From NCBI GenBank assembly GCA_025617745.1, contig CM046859.1:28385371-28449370 (forward strand): a DNA stretch of 64,000 nt, given 5' to 3'. Shown in pieces: positions 22,370 through 33,720 of the stretch. Source of the stretch: Heliocidaris erythrogramma. Its lineage: Eukaryota > Echinodermata > Echinoidea > Camarodonta > Echinometridae. The stretch's first letter is position 1, and every line of letters begins with the position of its first letter. A model generated the notes under the pieces. That model was not told the origin of the DNA. It was given only the letters and a program-made list of their open reading frames with translations, and made no database searches. A program made the translations under genes and the position numbers.

Positions 22370-23345
22370 GACGTAACCCAGACGCCATAATTTCAAAACA
22401 ATCGCAAAGCTTGGACGAACTCCTTTTGTCCGCACAGAAGGGGTTCGTACGATTGAATGTAGGCGGCTTCCAGAAAGCGTAAATGCGCTGAGCTTCTGGC
22501 CCGGGACATAATTGCGAATTGATCGTCAGCATAGCTTTGTGCGCAAGCTGGATTGTTCAGCAAGTGGATACCAATCGCTGAATTGCATTTGGGTATCTTT
22601 GGTCTGTTAGCGTGCATTTCAGATTTGCAGGTACGGACGGGCTGCATGCGCTGATTGGTTGTACGGTTCCGAATAGTCGAGGGGACGGGTTGTTTAATGC
22701 GATCAGCCAACCGCTGAGTAGTACGGCCCACGTACCTGGCATCGCACCGGCACTGAAATTGGTAAATAACAGGGATAACATTACACAAGTGGGGGTGGGT
22801 AGTATATCCTTGCTAGTTGACGGTAGCATCCTGCGTGTAGAAAACACAATGCGTGTCGAAACCGCGTAATAGCAACGTGACACTGCGTGTTTGATCTGAC
22901 TGGCGTATTTGTCAGATACCTTACCCATCCAGGGTAGTTTGAGATACACGGGGCATTTGGCAGGTCCAAATTTGGTGTCAGACTTGGATTGTGCCTCCAG
23001 CGTCCGTGTTATGGTGCGAGATATAACATGCTCAGGGTAACCATTGTCAAGGAGAGTAGTTTTGATTTTCGCGATTTCGGGAGCTAATTTGCACTCAGAG
23101 CAAATCCTAAGGGCGCGGCACACTAAGTTTCTAATGAGCCCAATCTTGTATGAAGTTGCACGTACTGTACGAGTCCCACGCCCGGTGAATGTGGGCTTGC
23201 GGTAGACGGAAGTGATAAATTTCCCATCACTTCTCTCCACGAGAACGTCGAGAAATGGGAGCGCATTGGACAGTTCAATTTCACATGTGGATTTTAGCGC
23301 GGGATGGAGCCGGTTCGACTGAACCGGCTCCATCCCGCGCTAAAA
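22370..23345 (-). pseudogene. Penelope-like element fragment: RT end plus GIY-YIG endonuclease
   Basis: Minus strand. The first frame starts near 23333 with the end of the RT (LPFLDVLVERSDGKF, VYRKPTFTGRGT) and a linker (PVYLKLPWMGKVSDKYA). After a frameshift near 22870 a second frame (22788-22393) gives the GIY-YIG nuclease (CRCDARYVGRTTQRLADRI). The RT catalytic core is missing, so this is a 5'-truncated dead copy. The 3' end coincides with the start of the tandem duplication at 22355. It is a different family from the element at 53070-56022. Confidence 0.85.
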
Positions 23346-23354
23346 TTCACATGT
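23283..23354. repeat. 34-bp inverted repeat with a 4-base loop at the Penelope-like 5' end
   Basis: Arms 23283-23316 and 23321-23354 differ at one position and enclose GACT. The arm contains GCGCGGGATGGAGCCGGTTC. It sits exactly where the element's coding frame begins and the MITE half begins. The copy at about 27642-27713 is identical. Confidence 0.9.
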
Positions 23355-23683
23355 TCATTGTTCTGTTATATAGAATAGTTGATGATAGCCAAAAGAGATG
23401 TTATCTGAAGAAAAACAGAAAAAAAAAGCATTCTACTGACAACACTTCTTGTAAAGCCCATACATTGTATACACAAAATTATTTTTTGTGACTTTCGTCA
23501 TGAATATGTGCTATATCTCCGCAACCGTACCCTGATTTTCACAAATAGTCTTAAAATGTGCGCGAGACATAAAAGAAAAAAGTCATGAAATTTCAGCACG
23601 AGATCTTTTCGCGTTAAAAAATTATCGCCAAAAATGTTGAGGGGGGGGCTAAATTAGCCCCCCCCCCCCCGGGCTATTGAGGG
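23345..23683 (+). mobile_element. Right half of a piggyBac-like MITE
   Basis: It matches 49985-50314, ending GGGCTATTGAGGG then TTAA at 23684-23687. The left half is replaced by the Penelope-like fragment. A G run, CTAAATTAG, then a C run forms a small hairpin near the right end. Confidence 0.75.
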
Positions 23684-23687
23684 TTAA

Positions 23688-25500
23688 TACTAACCTTAGA
23701 ATCTGATTTTAAGTTCATAAAGTGTTACACAAATTCACTTAGAATTGTTTACTGTTCAAATTTGATTTTTTTTTTTAGATAAGTTAGCGAAAATAAGTAT
23801 AAAATTCTGTTGCAAGTTATGCTGAAGATAATAATAAAAAATAATATGTTACATTTATATAGTGCATTACGCGAAACTGAACAATGTGCTCCACAGTGTT
23901 ATTTGTTAGTTAGAATGTCAGAAGATGAAGTGCTTTCAAATCCGAAACATGGACTATACATTTCTGTTTTATTTTCTCTGGTGAAAATAATAGTTTGTGT
24001 TTAGTGTAAAAATCAATTTTAAAATATCATTATATATAATAATGGAAAACAAATCACTAACGTAAAAATTTGTCCGTTTTCCTTCATTATTGATAAAAAA
24101 TTATGTTCATAATTTCATATAGGCCTACATGTTATATCGACAAGTTTTTCTAGCAGTAAGAAATACTTGTATCAATCTGTTGTCACTACCATTTTATTTT
24201 GTCGAGTTACCGATGGCATTGATGTATCATGTCGTGTCTGAGTAACGAAAGGATAGTAAGATACTATTAAACATTTCTTCGTCATTGACGCATAAGTTAA
24301 TAATCCACAATATAGTCAACTAAGAAACCCTCGGAAATCGATTGAAATAACTCATGAACATGAAATATGTGTGTATTAGCTTCCATTTTTGTATACCTTG
24401 CAATTGTCACGAACGCGTTAGAATACAAAGAATCAAAGAGGCAAAATAGTATATTGATCCATTACAAATTCGATGATCATGTTTCCTGAAACATTTGCAG
24501 TAAATTTATGGACATGTACAGTGCAACTACTTTCATTTTTATTTTGAAGTTTTGAAAAGTTCCTTTGATTCTTTGTCTGAAGAAAGTTAGAATAAAAAAT
24601 GATAAAATAATGGGTTAGACCTTATCGCACTATAACTTATCAATATAACTAAAATAATTTTGTGGAGGTGTTGTGGATCAGTGGATAAGTCCCTGGACTG
24701 TGAACCACGAGGTCCGGGGTTCGAATCCCACCGCAGCACTAGCGTCCTTTGGCAAGACGTTAATCTACATTTGCCACTCTCCACCCAGGTGTTAAATGGG
24801 TACCCGGTAGGATGCGAAAGTTAATGTCGTTTGCTTAGCATGTGGACTGGCTGGAATACTCCCCAGGGAGCGGATAAAGTGCACACATTGTGTGCGGGCA
24901 TGTCAGAATCCGATGACCGGGGTAATAATATATCTGTAAAGCGCTTAGAAACACAACCATGTATTAGGCGCTATATAAAAGCGGAATATTATTATTATTA
25001 TTATTTATCAGGATGATCACTTCATCTACATTTATATATTATTGTATACATTTCTTTTGATCTCTATATGATTTGTTGTTAAAGCATTAGATTAGCGTTC
25101 TCCTTCTTTGTAAATTAAAGTTTATGGTTTTAGAGAAGATATTCTTTCAGTTTATGAGGACATACTTTAGGAACATTCTCGAGACAGAGGAGAGAGGGAT
25201 AAATGGAGGGACGGGGAGGGGGTAGTGAGCGAGGGAGAGTCAGTGAGAGAGACATAGAGACAGAGACAGACAAAGGAAGACGAGAGGGAGATATTTTGAG
25301 AAGGTGGCAGAGACAGAGAGGGTGGAAGAAAGAGAGGGGAGAACCATAGAGAGAAAGAGAGAAGAAGAAGAATGGTGAGGAAGCATATAACTCTCTCAGT
25401 GGTTCATCTCACCTGAATATACCCTTTATCTCTACGAAATAAACTGAGATCATGTTGTTATGTTCGATAATGGCGTAGCGATAAAATAACATTTCACTAC
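23688..25500 (+). repeat. TRIM flank copy b with purine-rich tract
   Basis: Colinear with 18170-20160, interrupted by the SINE at 24661-25006. A GA-rich tract at 25180-25370 precedes the promoter module. No gene is seen. Confidence 0.7.
24661..25006 (+). mobile_element. tRNA-derived SINE with ATT tail
   Basis: The tRNA-like head has an A-box-like TGGATCAGTGG and B-box GGGTTCGAATCCC; the anticodon-position triplet reads GTG. A body follows (AGGTGTTAAATGGGTACCCG, GTAAAGCGCTTAGAAAC), then GCGCTATATAAAAGC and an ATT-repeat tail. The related flank at 19060 lacks it. The two small frames across it are artefacts. Confidence 0.8.
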
Positions 25501-25690
25501 TTCACCCGGCTTCTGTTGATCTGTGTGAACGGTCTGTGGGAATACCCAGATCTATAAATAGCATCATGTCATCACGTATTTGACGTGTATACTTGATCGT
25601 GAACTCGGAATGCAGTATAGGAACACCCATGATGATCGTGTTTATCTGTCATGCACAAGATTGGTTTTCTCTAAATATCTTCATATATTG
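25501..25690 (+). promoter_or_regulatory. Promoter-like module 4 (orphan copy)
   Basis: CTGTGTGAACGGTCTGTG is followed by GGGAATACCC (25538-25547), TATAAATA (25553-25560), CATGTCATCACG, GATCGTGAACTCGGAA and an exon-like end TATATTG with donor GTAAGTT at 25691. It is identical to module 5, but no coding exon follows before copy 2. Confidence 0.6.
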
Positions 25691-26596
25691 GTAAGTTGTT
25701 GTTGTTGTCATGTGATTTATAATTCCTTCGCTTTTTGGCTCTCATAAATGAGAGTCATCCTGACAATTGTGAAATAACCAACTTGGATTAGAGCAATAAT
25801 CGTATGTAAGATTCCAAATGGCCTATTGTAGGGTCGGTGTTAATGATTGTTATGAAGCTCAATGTAGGATAAACATGTATTAATATAATATGGACTGGGC
25901 TTGAGGGGGAAACAAAATTTGCGTGAACTAGAATTGCTTTCGTCTTCGACTCGGGCATTACGATTCTAGTGAGGGCAATTAAAGTTGTATTCCCTGAAAG
26001 TGCCAGTCCATATCATTATTATTAACAGATTCAGACATCTCGAGCGGTCTCGGAAATATTGTTAAGAATTGCAGTATATTGCCCACTATTTAACACGCAA
26101 AATCCCATTGACTTTCGAGACCGGGCAATAAACAATTTATCTGCCCGCAATTTTGTTGGCTTGTCAAAGCCGGGCAATAAAATGTAAAAAATGCATTGCT
26201 CAGATGTCTGATATGGTTAATAATGCATTATATTCCCCTAAAAGTAATGATATTTTAAGGTATTTTAAAAGGATTTTTTTTTCTCGCTTGCTGCTGTTAT
26301 CATTGAACCGGTAAATACGTTTTGGGCTGATAGGTACCCCCTTCCCCCATGTAGGCTATATGACTCTCATTCATCGGTTGCTTTTTTGTTGGCAGATGTA
26401 TGATAAAATTTGTTGTTATCCGTCTAAACTTTTACGAGTAGTTAATAGGCCTATCTAAATGAGTTAGATGAACTTTGTACGGTGACTTGTGAATACTTCT
26501 ATTTGCTGATTGCTGATACATAGGCCCGTCTCTCAAAATAACGCAATCTTGTTTTTGATCAAGTCACAGCTGTCTGCATCAGACTTTCCAACATTC
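25691..26596 (+). other. Intron-like sequence after module 4
   Basis: Same as 30045-30950. It includes an imperfect inverted pair at about 26025-26225 (ATTCAGACATCT and AGATGTCTGATATG) enclosing repeated GGGCAATAAA words, probably a degraded MITE, and a short stem CTCTCATAAATGAGAG near 25740. No gene is seen. Confidence 0.5.
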
Positions 26597-26716
26597 TTAT
26601 GTATTGCTTTGTTTCAATATGGCACGAAAAAGAGACATGATAACGAAGCTTTTCGACCTGCACTCATCAGGTTATCACGCAGGTATATAACAAATTACTT
26701 GAAATCAACTATATTA
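26597..26716. other. 120-bp spacer between duplication copies
   Basis: Not shared with the other copy boundary. It contains TTATGTATTGCTTTGTTTC where the continuing intron at 30951 reads ATTTTTGCATTGC, so there may be slight residual similarity. Confidence 0.4.
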
Positions 26717-26731
26717 TACTCGATGAACCCG

Positions 26732-27700
26732 GACGTAACCCAGACGCCATAATTTCAAAACAATCGCAAAGCTTGGACGAACTCCTTTTGTCCGCACAGA
26801 AGGGGTTCGTACGATTGAATGTAGGCGGCTTCCAGAAAGCGTAAATGCGCTGAGCTTCTGGCCCGGGACATAATTGAGAATTGATCGTCAGCATAGCTTT
26901 GTGCGCAAGCTGGATTGTTCAGCAAGTGGATACCAATCGCTGAATTGCATTTGGGTATCTTTGGTCTGTTAGCGTGCATTTCAGACTTGCAGGTACGGAC
27001 GGGCTGCATGCGCTGATTGGTTGTACGGTTCCGAATAGTCGAGGGGACGGGTTGTTTAATGCGATCAGCCAACCGCTGAGTAGTACGGCCCACGTACCTG
27101 GCATCGCACCGGCACTGAAATTGGTAAATAACAGGGATAACATTACACAAGTGGGGGTGGGTAGTATATCCTTGCTAGTTGACGGTAGCATCCTGCGTGT
27201 AGAAAACACAATGCGTGTCGAAACCGCGTAATAGCAACGTGACACTGCGTGTTTGATCTGACTGGCGTATTTGTCAGATACCTTACCCATCCAGGGTAGT
27301 TTGAGATACACGGGGCATTTGGCAGGTCCAAATTTGGTGTCAGACTTGGATTGTGCCTCCAGCGTCCGTGTTATGGTGCGAGATATAACATGCTCAGGGT
27401 AACCATTGTCAAGGAGAGTAGTTTTGATTTTCGCGATTTCGGGAGCTAATTTGCACTCAGAGCAAATCCTAAGGGCGCGGCACACTAAGTTTCTAATGAG
27501 CCCAATCTTGTATGAAGTTGCACTGTACGAGTCCCACGCCCGGTGAATGTGGGCTTGCGGTAGACGGAAGTGATAAATTTCCCATCACTTCTCTCCACGA
27601 GAACGTCGAGAAATGGGAGCGCATTGGACAGTTCAATTTCACATGTGGATTTTAGCGCGGGATGGAGCCGGTTCGACTGAACCGGCTCCATCCCGCGCTA
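26732..27700 (-). pseudogene. Penelope-like fragment, duplicate
   Basis: Same as 22370-23345 with an extra 4-base deletion near 27520 that splits the first frame in two (27691-27485 and 27485-26919). GIY-YIG frame at 27150-26755. Dead. Confidence 0.85.
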
Positions 27701-27704
27701 AAAT

Positions 27705-28037
27705 TCACATGTTCATTGTTCTGTTATATAGAATAGTTGATGATAGCCAAAAGAGATGTTATCTGAAGAAAAACAGAAAAAAAAACATTCTACTGACAAC
27801 ACTTCTTGTAAAGCCCATACATTGTATACACAAAATTATTTTTTGTGACTTTCGTCATGAATATGTGCTATATCTCCGCAACCGTACCCTGATTTTCACA
27901 AATAGTCTTAAAATGTGCGCGAGACATAAAAGAAAAAAGTCATGAAATTTCAGCACGAGATCTTTTCGCGTTAAAAAATTATCGCCAAAAATGTTGAGGG
28001 GGGGCTAAATTAGCCCCCCCCCCCGGGCTATTGAGGG
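27705..28037 (+). mobile_element. Right half of piggyBac-like MITE, duplicate
   Basis: As 23345-23683, with shorter G and C runs. It ends at 28037 before TTAA (28038-28041). Confidence 0.75.
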
Positions 28038-28041
28038 TTAA

Positions 28042-29860
28042 TACTAACCTTAGAATCTGATTTTAAGTTCATAAAGTGTGTACACAAATTCACTTAGAAT
28101 TGTTTACTGTTCAAATTTGATTTTTTTTTTTAGATAAGTTAGCGAAAATAAGTATAAAATTCTGTTGCAAGTTATGCTGAAGATAATAATAAAAAATAAT
28201 ATGTTACATTTATATAGTGCATTACGCGAAACTGAACAATGTGCTCCACAGTGTTATTTGTTAGTTAGAATGTCAGAAGATGAAGTGCTTTCAAATCCGA
28301 AACATGGACTATACATTTCTGTTTTATTTTCTCTGGTGAAAATAATAGTTTGTGTTTAGTGTAAAAATCAATTTTAAAATATCATTATATATAATAATGG
28401 AAAACAAATCACTAACGTAAAAATTTGTCCGTTTTCCTTCATTATTGATAAAAAATTATGTTCATAATTTCATATAGGCCTACATGTTATATCGACAAGT
28501 TTTTCTAGCAGTAAGAAATACTTGTATCAATCTGTTGTCACTACCATTTTATTTTGTCGAGTTACCGATGGCATTGATGTATCATGTCGTGTCTGAGTAA
28601 CGAAAGGATAGTAAGATACTATTAAACATTTCTTCGTCATTGACGCATAAGTTAATAATCCACAATATAGTCAACTAAGAAACCCTCGGAAATCGATTGA
28701 AATAACTCATGAACATGAAATATGTGTGTATTAGCTTCCATTTTTGTATACCTTGCAATTGTCACGAACGCGTTAGAATACAAAGAATCAAAGAGGCAAA
28801 ATAGTATATTGATCCATTACAAATTCGATGATCATGTTTCCTGAAACATTTGCAGTAAATTTATGGACATGTACAGTGCAACTACTTTCATTTTTATTTT
28901 GAAGTTTTGAAAAGTTCCTTTGATTCTTTGTCTGAAGAAAGTTAGAATAAAAAATGATAAAATAATGGGTTAGACCTTATCGCACTATAACTTATCAATA
29001 TAACTAAAATAATTTTGTGGAGGTGTTGTGGATCAGTGGATAAGTCCCTGGACTGTGAACCACGAGGTCCGGGGTTCGAATCCCACCGCAGCACTAGCGT
29101 CCTTTGGCAAGACGTTAATCTACATTTGCCACTCTCCACCCAGGTGTTAAATGGGTACCCGGTAGGATGCGAAAGTTAATGTCGTTTGCTTAGCATGTGG
29201 ACTGGCTGGAATACTCCCCAGGGAGCGGATAAAGTGCACACATTGTGTGCGGGCATGTCAGAATCCGATGACCGGGGTAATAATATATCTGTAAAGCGCT
29301 TAGAAACACAACCATGTATTAGGCGCTATATAAAAGCGGAATATTATTATTATTATTATTTATCAGGATGATCACTTCTAGATATCCACGCATCTACATT
29401 TATATATTATTGTATACATTTCTTTTGATCTCTATATGATTTGTTGTTAAAGCATTAGATTAGCGTTCTCCTTCTTTGTAAATTAAAGTTTATGGTTTTA
29501 GAGAAGATATTCTTTCAGTTTATGAGGACATACTTTAGGAACATTCTCGAGACAGAGGAGAGAGGGATAAATGGAGGGACGGGGAGGGGGTAGTCAGTGA
29601 GAGAGACATAGAGACAGAGACAGACAAAGGAAGACGAGAGGGAGATATTTTGAGAAGGTGGCAGAGACAGAGAGGGTGGAAGAAAGAGAGGGGAGAACCA
29701 TAGAGAGAAAGAGAGAAGAAGAAGAATGGTGAGGAAGCATATAACTCTCTCAGTGGTTCATCTCACCTGAATATACCCTTTATCTCTACGAAATAAACTG
29801 AGATCATGTTGTTATGTTCGATAATGGCGTAGCGATAAAATAACATTTCACTACTTCACC
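28042..29860 (+). repeat. TRIM flank copy c with SINE and purine-rich tract
   Basis: Duplicate of 23688-25500. The GA tract spans about 29550-29720. No gene is seen apart from the SINE. Confidence 0.7.
29016..29360 (+). mobile_element. tRNA-derived SINE, duplicate
   Basis: Identical in layout to 24661-25006: A and B boxes, body and ATT tail. Present in the same place, so the SINE predates the tandem duplication. Confidence 0.8.
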
Positions 29861-30044
29861 CGGCTTCTGTTGATCTGTGTGAACGGTCTGTGGGAATACC
29901 CAGATCTATAAATAGCATCATGTCATCACGTATTTGACGTGTATACTTGATCGTGAACTCGGAATGCAGTATAGGAACACCCATGATGATCGTGTTTATC
30001 TGTCATGCACAAGATTGGTTTTCTCTAAATATCTTCATATATTG
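29861..30044 (+). promoter_or_regulatory. Promoter module 5 and candidate first exon of TRIM-B
   Basis: GGGAATACCC at 29892-29901 and TATAAATA at 29907-29914, with a start expected about 25-30 bases later. The untranslated first exon would end at 30044 (TATATTG) with donor GTAAGTT. It lies 1.9 kb upstream of the TRIM-B ATG with a good acceptor between. The box is one base away from a Rel/NF-kB consensus (GGGRNNYYCC). Function is inferred from recurrence and position. Confidence 0.6.
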
Positions 30045-31819
30045 GTAAGTTGTTGTTGTTGTCATGTGATTTATAATTCCTTCGCTTTTTGGCTCTCATA
30101 AATGAGAGTCATCCTGACAATTGTGAAATAACCAACTTGGATTAGAGCAATAATCGTATGTAAGATTCCAAATGGCCTATTGTAGGGTCGGTGTTAATGA
30201 TTGTTATGAAGCTCAATGTAGGATAAACATGTATTAATATAATATGGACTGGGCTTGAGGGGGAAACAAAATTTGCGTGAACTAGAATTGCTTTCGTCTT
30301 CGACTCGGGCATTACGATTCTAGTGAGGGCAATTAAAGTTGTATTCCCTGAAAGTGCCAGTCCATATCATTATTATTAACAGATTCAGACATCTCGAGCG
30401 GTCTCGGAAATATTGTTAAGAATTGCAGTATATTGCCCACTATTTAACACGCAAAATCCCATTGACTTTCGAGACCGGGCAATAAACAATTTATCTGCCC
30501 GCAATTTTGTTGGCTTGTCAAAGCCGGGCAATAAAATGTAAAAAATGCATTGCTCAGATGTCTGATATGGTTAATAATGCATTATATTCCCCTAAAAGTA
30601 ATGATATTTTAAGGTATTTTAAAAGGATTTTTTTTTCTCGCTTGCTGCTGTTATCATTGAACCGGTAAATACGTTTTGGGCTGATAGGTACCCCCTTCCC
30701 CCATGTAGGCTATATGACTCTCATTCATCGGTTGCTTTTTTGTTGGCAGATGTATGATAAAATTTGTTGTTATCCGTCTAAACTTTTACGAGTAGTTAAT
30801 AGGCCTATCTAAATGAGTTAGATGAACTTTGTACGGTGACTTGTGAATACTTCTATTTGCTGATTGCTGATACATAGGCCCGTCTCTCAAAATAACGCAA
30901 TCTTGTTTTTGATCAAGTCACAGCTGTCTGCATCAGACTTTCCAACATTCATTTTTGCATTGCAGACACATATGTGCGGCGAAAGCATTGACTTGATTTA
31001 CCCAAAGCACAGAGAATTGCATTTTACTACTCATCCTTGACTTTGGGGGGAAGAATCCGCTACAATTAGTGTTCATCCATTCAAAACATAATTCATCTTT
31101 GTTTCATGCACATGTAATTCGAGATCCCTCACAATGGGAAAATGTTCAATATTCAAAACATCTGAATGTGACAGAAAGAAAGGGGGATCAATTTTCCTTC
31201 TTTTTCAACTTACCTTTTTCTTCAATTTTGATTAAAGAGCGAGCGGCCGAAAAGAACATGTTGAAATACATGTAGCAAAGTTTGTAGGCGCATGAATTAG
31301 TGTAAAGTCCAGCTCACACGTTTCCTAACATGTGTACAGCATCATTTACTGGTACAGTCTCATGAAATAAGTGATATCGTTTAAAAAGTGACTGCAAAAT
31401 TAAAATTGCAAACAATAGTTTTATGAGTTAATTGCCTTCTCAGGCTTGATAGCTCAGGCAATGACGCAATCGAAATTACGTCTCGTGTGAGCTGGGCTTA
31501 AGACATCAAATTGTAAACTTAAAAGTTTCATAAATTTGAAATCTGATCATCTCTACACAACGGAGACCGGTGTAAACTACCTAAATCCTTACTATTCCAC
31601 AAGATGAATGTCATCTATTTATCTTGAGTACTGAGAAAGCAGGTAGGATATAGTAATGCCTTAGAAGCATATGGCGTTTATTCCAAAGAGGACGTGTGCT
31701 AGATATCGAGATCAATGCCTTAAATATTTAGTGCTTTGAACCTGGGACCCCCTCCCCACTACAACAGTTTTGGCCAATGAGGTTTATATTATCTAATTAT
31801 CATTATCATTCTCTCTTAG
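30045..31819 (+). other. Candidate TRIM-B intron
   Basis: Donor GTAAGTT at 30045 and acceptor CTCTCTTAG ending at 31819 give 1775 bp. From 30951 it is unique to this unit. The small frame at 31069-31275 is not recognised and lies within the intron. Confidence 0.55.
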
Positions 31820-31829
31820 ATTCCTAAAG

Positions 31830-33641
31830 ATGGAAGGTGAATTCAAGAATGTCAGTGCCCAAAGCTTGGAGTGTCCTGTGTGTCTTAATATCTTCAACGA
31901 ACCCAAACTCCTGTCATGTGCTCACACCTTCTGCAAGGCTTGCCTAGAACGTCTCATGGAATGCCATGATGATGGCCAGAAGCTACTGTGTCCAGTTTGC
32001 AGAGAGCCAACACAGGTACAAGATGTAAGCAAGTTTCAGACTAATCTAGTTTTAAAGTCTCTTGTGGAGGACGTTAAAAATCAATATCAATGTTGCACCA
32101 AATGTAAATCTAAGCAGAAACCCCAAGCTGTTGTCTACTGCCAAGACTGCGGCATGTATTTTTGTACTAGTTGCCAAATCAAGCATACCCAGTGGGAAGA
32201 AGATCACGAGGTGTTAGCTGTTAGTGAGGTTGCATCCGGGAAGGTACCAGTACGAAGATACCGAAAATGCCGGAAACACCCGAAAGAGGACGAGGAATGC
32301 TTCTGCTCTGGTTGCAGGATGTTTGTTTGCTTCAGGTGTGGTGTAATGGAACATGCTCACAAAGGACATCAAATCATTGATGCATCGGCCTTTGAAAGGG
32401 ATCATGCGAAAAGCGTCATGGAACTGAAGTCCAAAGCCGACATTAAACAAACTTCCATCAATAAGTACATGGATTTAATCGACGAGCAGAAAGAGCGCGT
32501 GAGCAATGTGAGGAACCAGTGCGTAGATGGTATCAACAAAGCCTATGAAGAATCGGTTCGACTGTTGACAGAGAAAAAAACCCTCCTCATTGATGAAGTC
32601 AATACCAAGACAAACAAAGTGGATGCAGAACTAGACAGGATGAAAGATGCTGCTCAACAGCAGATCTCTCAAGTGACCACGATGACTGATCTGTTAGACA
32701 ACGGGGCGAAGGTACCATTGGAGATGGATGCTTTGGCTGCACACGACACACTATGTCAAGAATTACAAGAGACCTTAAGGAAAGATGATCCTGACCACAA
32801 GCAGGTGAGGTTATCGAGCAAGAAAGGAAAATGCGTTGCTTTTGAGAGAAATGTAGGGACCAATGAGCTAGGTCTTGGTAAGATCGTTGATTCAGTGGGA
32901 AAGGATATTGCCTTGCCAAACAACGATTGCATGATTGTCATGGCTCCTACCCGAGACGGTAGGATGGCAGTAGGATGCGGAACGGGAGGAATCAAGATCT
33001 TCTCTGCTGATGGTCAGCTACAGAAGACAATGCTTAGTGATGTCAAAATCTGTGGAGTAGGATTCCTTTCCGATGGTCGGTATGTAGTACGAGATATCAG
33101 AAACAATATTGTACTATACACACCGGAGTTTAATAAACAGGATGAAGGGTTCGACACATTTAATGACGGTGGGCTTGGTAATCTCTCTGTAGACAGCAAT
33201 GATCAGATCTATGTGAGCTACATTAAAGCTAAGAAGATTCAGGTATTCTTATCAGTAGGTGGAAAGGCTATCAGGGAGATGCCATGCGACGGATACTTAC
33301 CAAAACATATCATATGCTTTAATGATTGTTTGATCGTTAAACATAATTGCACCATAACGATTATTGACAAAGAAGGTAAAGTAAAACACGAGGTAACTAA
33401 ATCGGGCGTTGATGCATCCCCGTGTTTGACTCAAGACAATTCTATCCTGATTGCATGGGTCAACCATGATGTTGGGGTGGTCAGTATCGAGGAGTACACC
33501 ACCGAACTAACGCACGTCATGACTCCCATCTCGGCTTACAAGATTAAGAAGTCTGAGAGATTTATCTGGTACTATCTGCGGGAGTTCCGATCTGGAGAGA
33601 TTGCCTTCTGCACTACCGATAGACTCTACATCTTCAAATGA
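31830..33641 (+). CDS. TRIM-B: RING/B-box/coiled-coil E3 ubiquitin ligase
   Basis: 603 aa, uninterrupted, and closely similar to TRIM-A along its length. RING residues are C15, C18, C30, H32, C35, C38, C54 and C57, so the loop before the last pair is two residues shorter than in TRIM-A. B-box 1 is about 90-130 and B-box 2 contains CRKHPKEDEECFCSGCR and CFRCGVMEHAHKGH. A coiled coil and a propeller-like C-terminus ending FRSGEIAFCTTDRLYIF follow. B-box 2 is almost identical between paralogues, while the propeller region differs most (for example around 33290-33420), as expected if it contacts targets. The start is set by the acceptor at 31819 and matches TRIM-A. Polyadenylation signal AATAAA at 33698. 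Confidence 0.93.
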   Translation: MEGEFKNVSAQSLECPVCLNIFNEPKLLSCAHTFCKACLERLMECHDDGQKLLCPVCREPTQVQDVSKFQTNLVLKSLVEDVKNQYQCCTKCKSKQKPQAVVYCQDCGMYFCTSCQIKHTQWEEDHEVLAVSEVASGKVPVRRYRKCRKHPKEDEECFCSGCRMFVCFRCGVMEHAHKGHQIIDASAFERDHAKSVMELKSKADIKQTSINKYMDLIDEQKERVSNVRNQCVDGINKAYEESVRLLTEKKTLLIDEVNTKTNKVDAELDRMKDAAQQQISQVTTMTDLLDNGAKVPLEMDALAAHDTLCQELQETLRKDDPDHKQVRLSSKKGKCVAFERNVGTNELGLGKIVDSVGKDIALPNNDCMIVMAPTRDGRMAVGCGTGGIKIFSADGQLQKTMLSDVKICGVGFLSDGRYVVRDIRNNIVLYTPEFNKQDEGFDTFNDGGLGNLSVDSNDQIYVSYIKAKKIQVFLSVGGKAIREMPCDGYLPKHIICFNDCLIVKHNCTITIIDKEGKVKHEVTKSGVDASPCLTQDNSILIAWVNHDVGVVSIEEYTTELTHVMTPISAYKIKKSERFIWYYLREFRSGEIAFCTTDRLYIFK

Positions 33642-33697
33642 CACAATAATAGGGCATTTCCACATGAGAAGGGCAAAATCAGCTAATTCTAAATACT

Positions 33698-33703
33698 AAT
33701 AAA
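33698..33703 (+). terminator. Polyadenylation signal of TRIM-B
   Basis: AATAAA 57 bases after the stop codon. Confidence 0.6.
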
Positions 33704-33720
33704 GATCGCTTTAATTGTTC

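Larger units (their letters stand above)
22355..26596. repeat. Tandem segmental duplication, copy 1 (4.24 kb)
   Basis: It is near-identical to 26717-30950. Differences I can see are a 4-base indel (CGTA near 23162), shorter homopolymers, a short deletion in the GA tract of copy 2 (near 29590) and TAGATATCCACG-type extra bases in copy 2 near 29380. It contains a Penelope-like fragment, half a piggyBac-like MITE, TRIM flank copy b, a SINE, promoter module 4 and intron-like sequence. Confidence 0.9.
26717..30950. repeat. Tandem segmental duplication, copy 2 (4.23 kb)
   Basis: Near-identical to 22355-26596 at an offset of about 4362, decreasing with the indels. This copy is continuous with the TRIM-B intron and coding exon, so it is probably the ancestral arrangement. 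Confidence 0.9.
31820..33720 (+). other. Coding exon of TRIM-B with UTRs
   Basis: Acceptor CTCTCTTAG, 10-base leader ATTCCTAAAG, single coding exon and short 3' UTR with AATAAA at 33698-33703. Confidence 0.7.

Noticed and set aside
24661..24740. Functional tRNA gene in the SINE head
   Set aside because: Acceptor stem does not close, and it continues into a SINE body with ATT tail, present twice in the duplication.
29892..29901. Calling GGGAATACCC a proven NF-kB site
   Set aside because: It deviates at one position from the consensus; only resemblance can be claimed.
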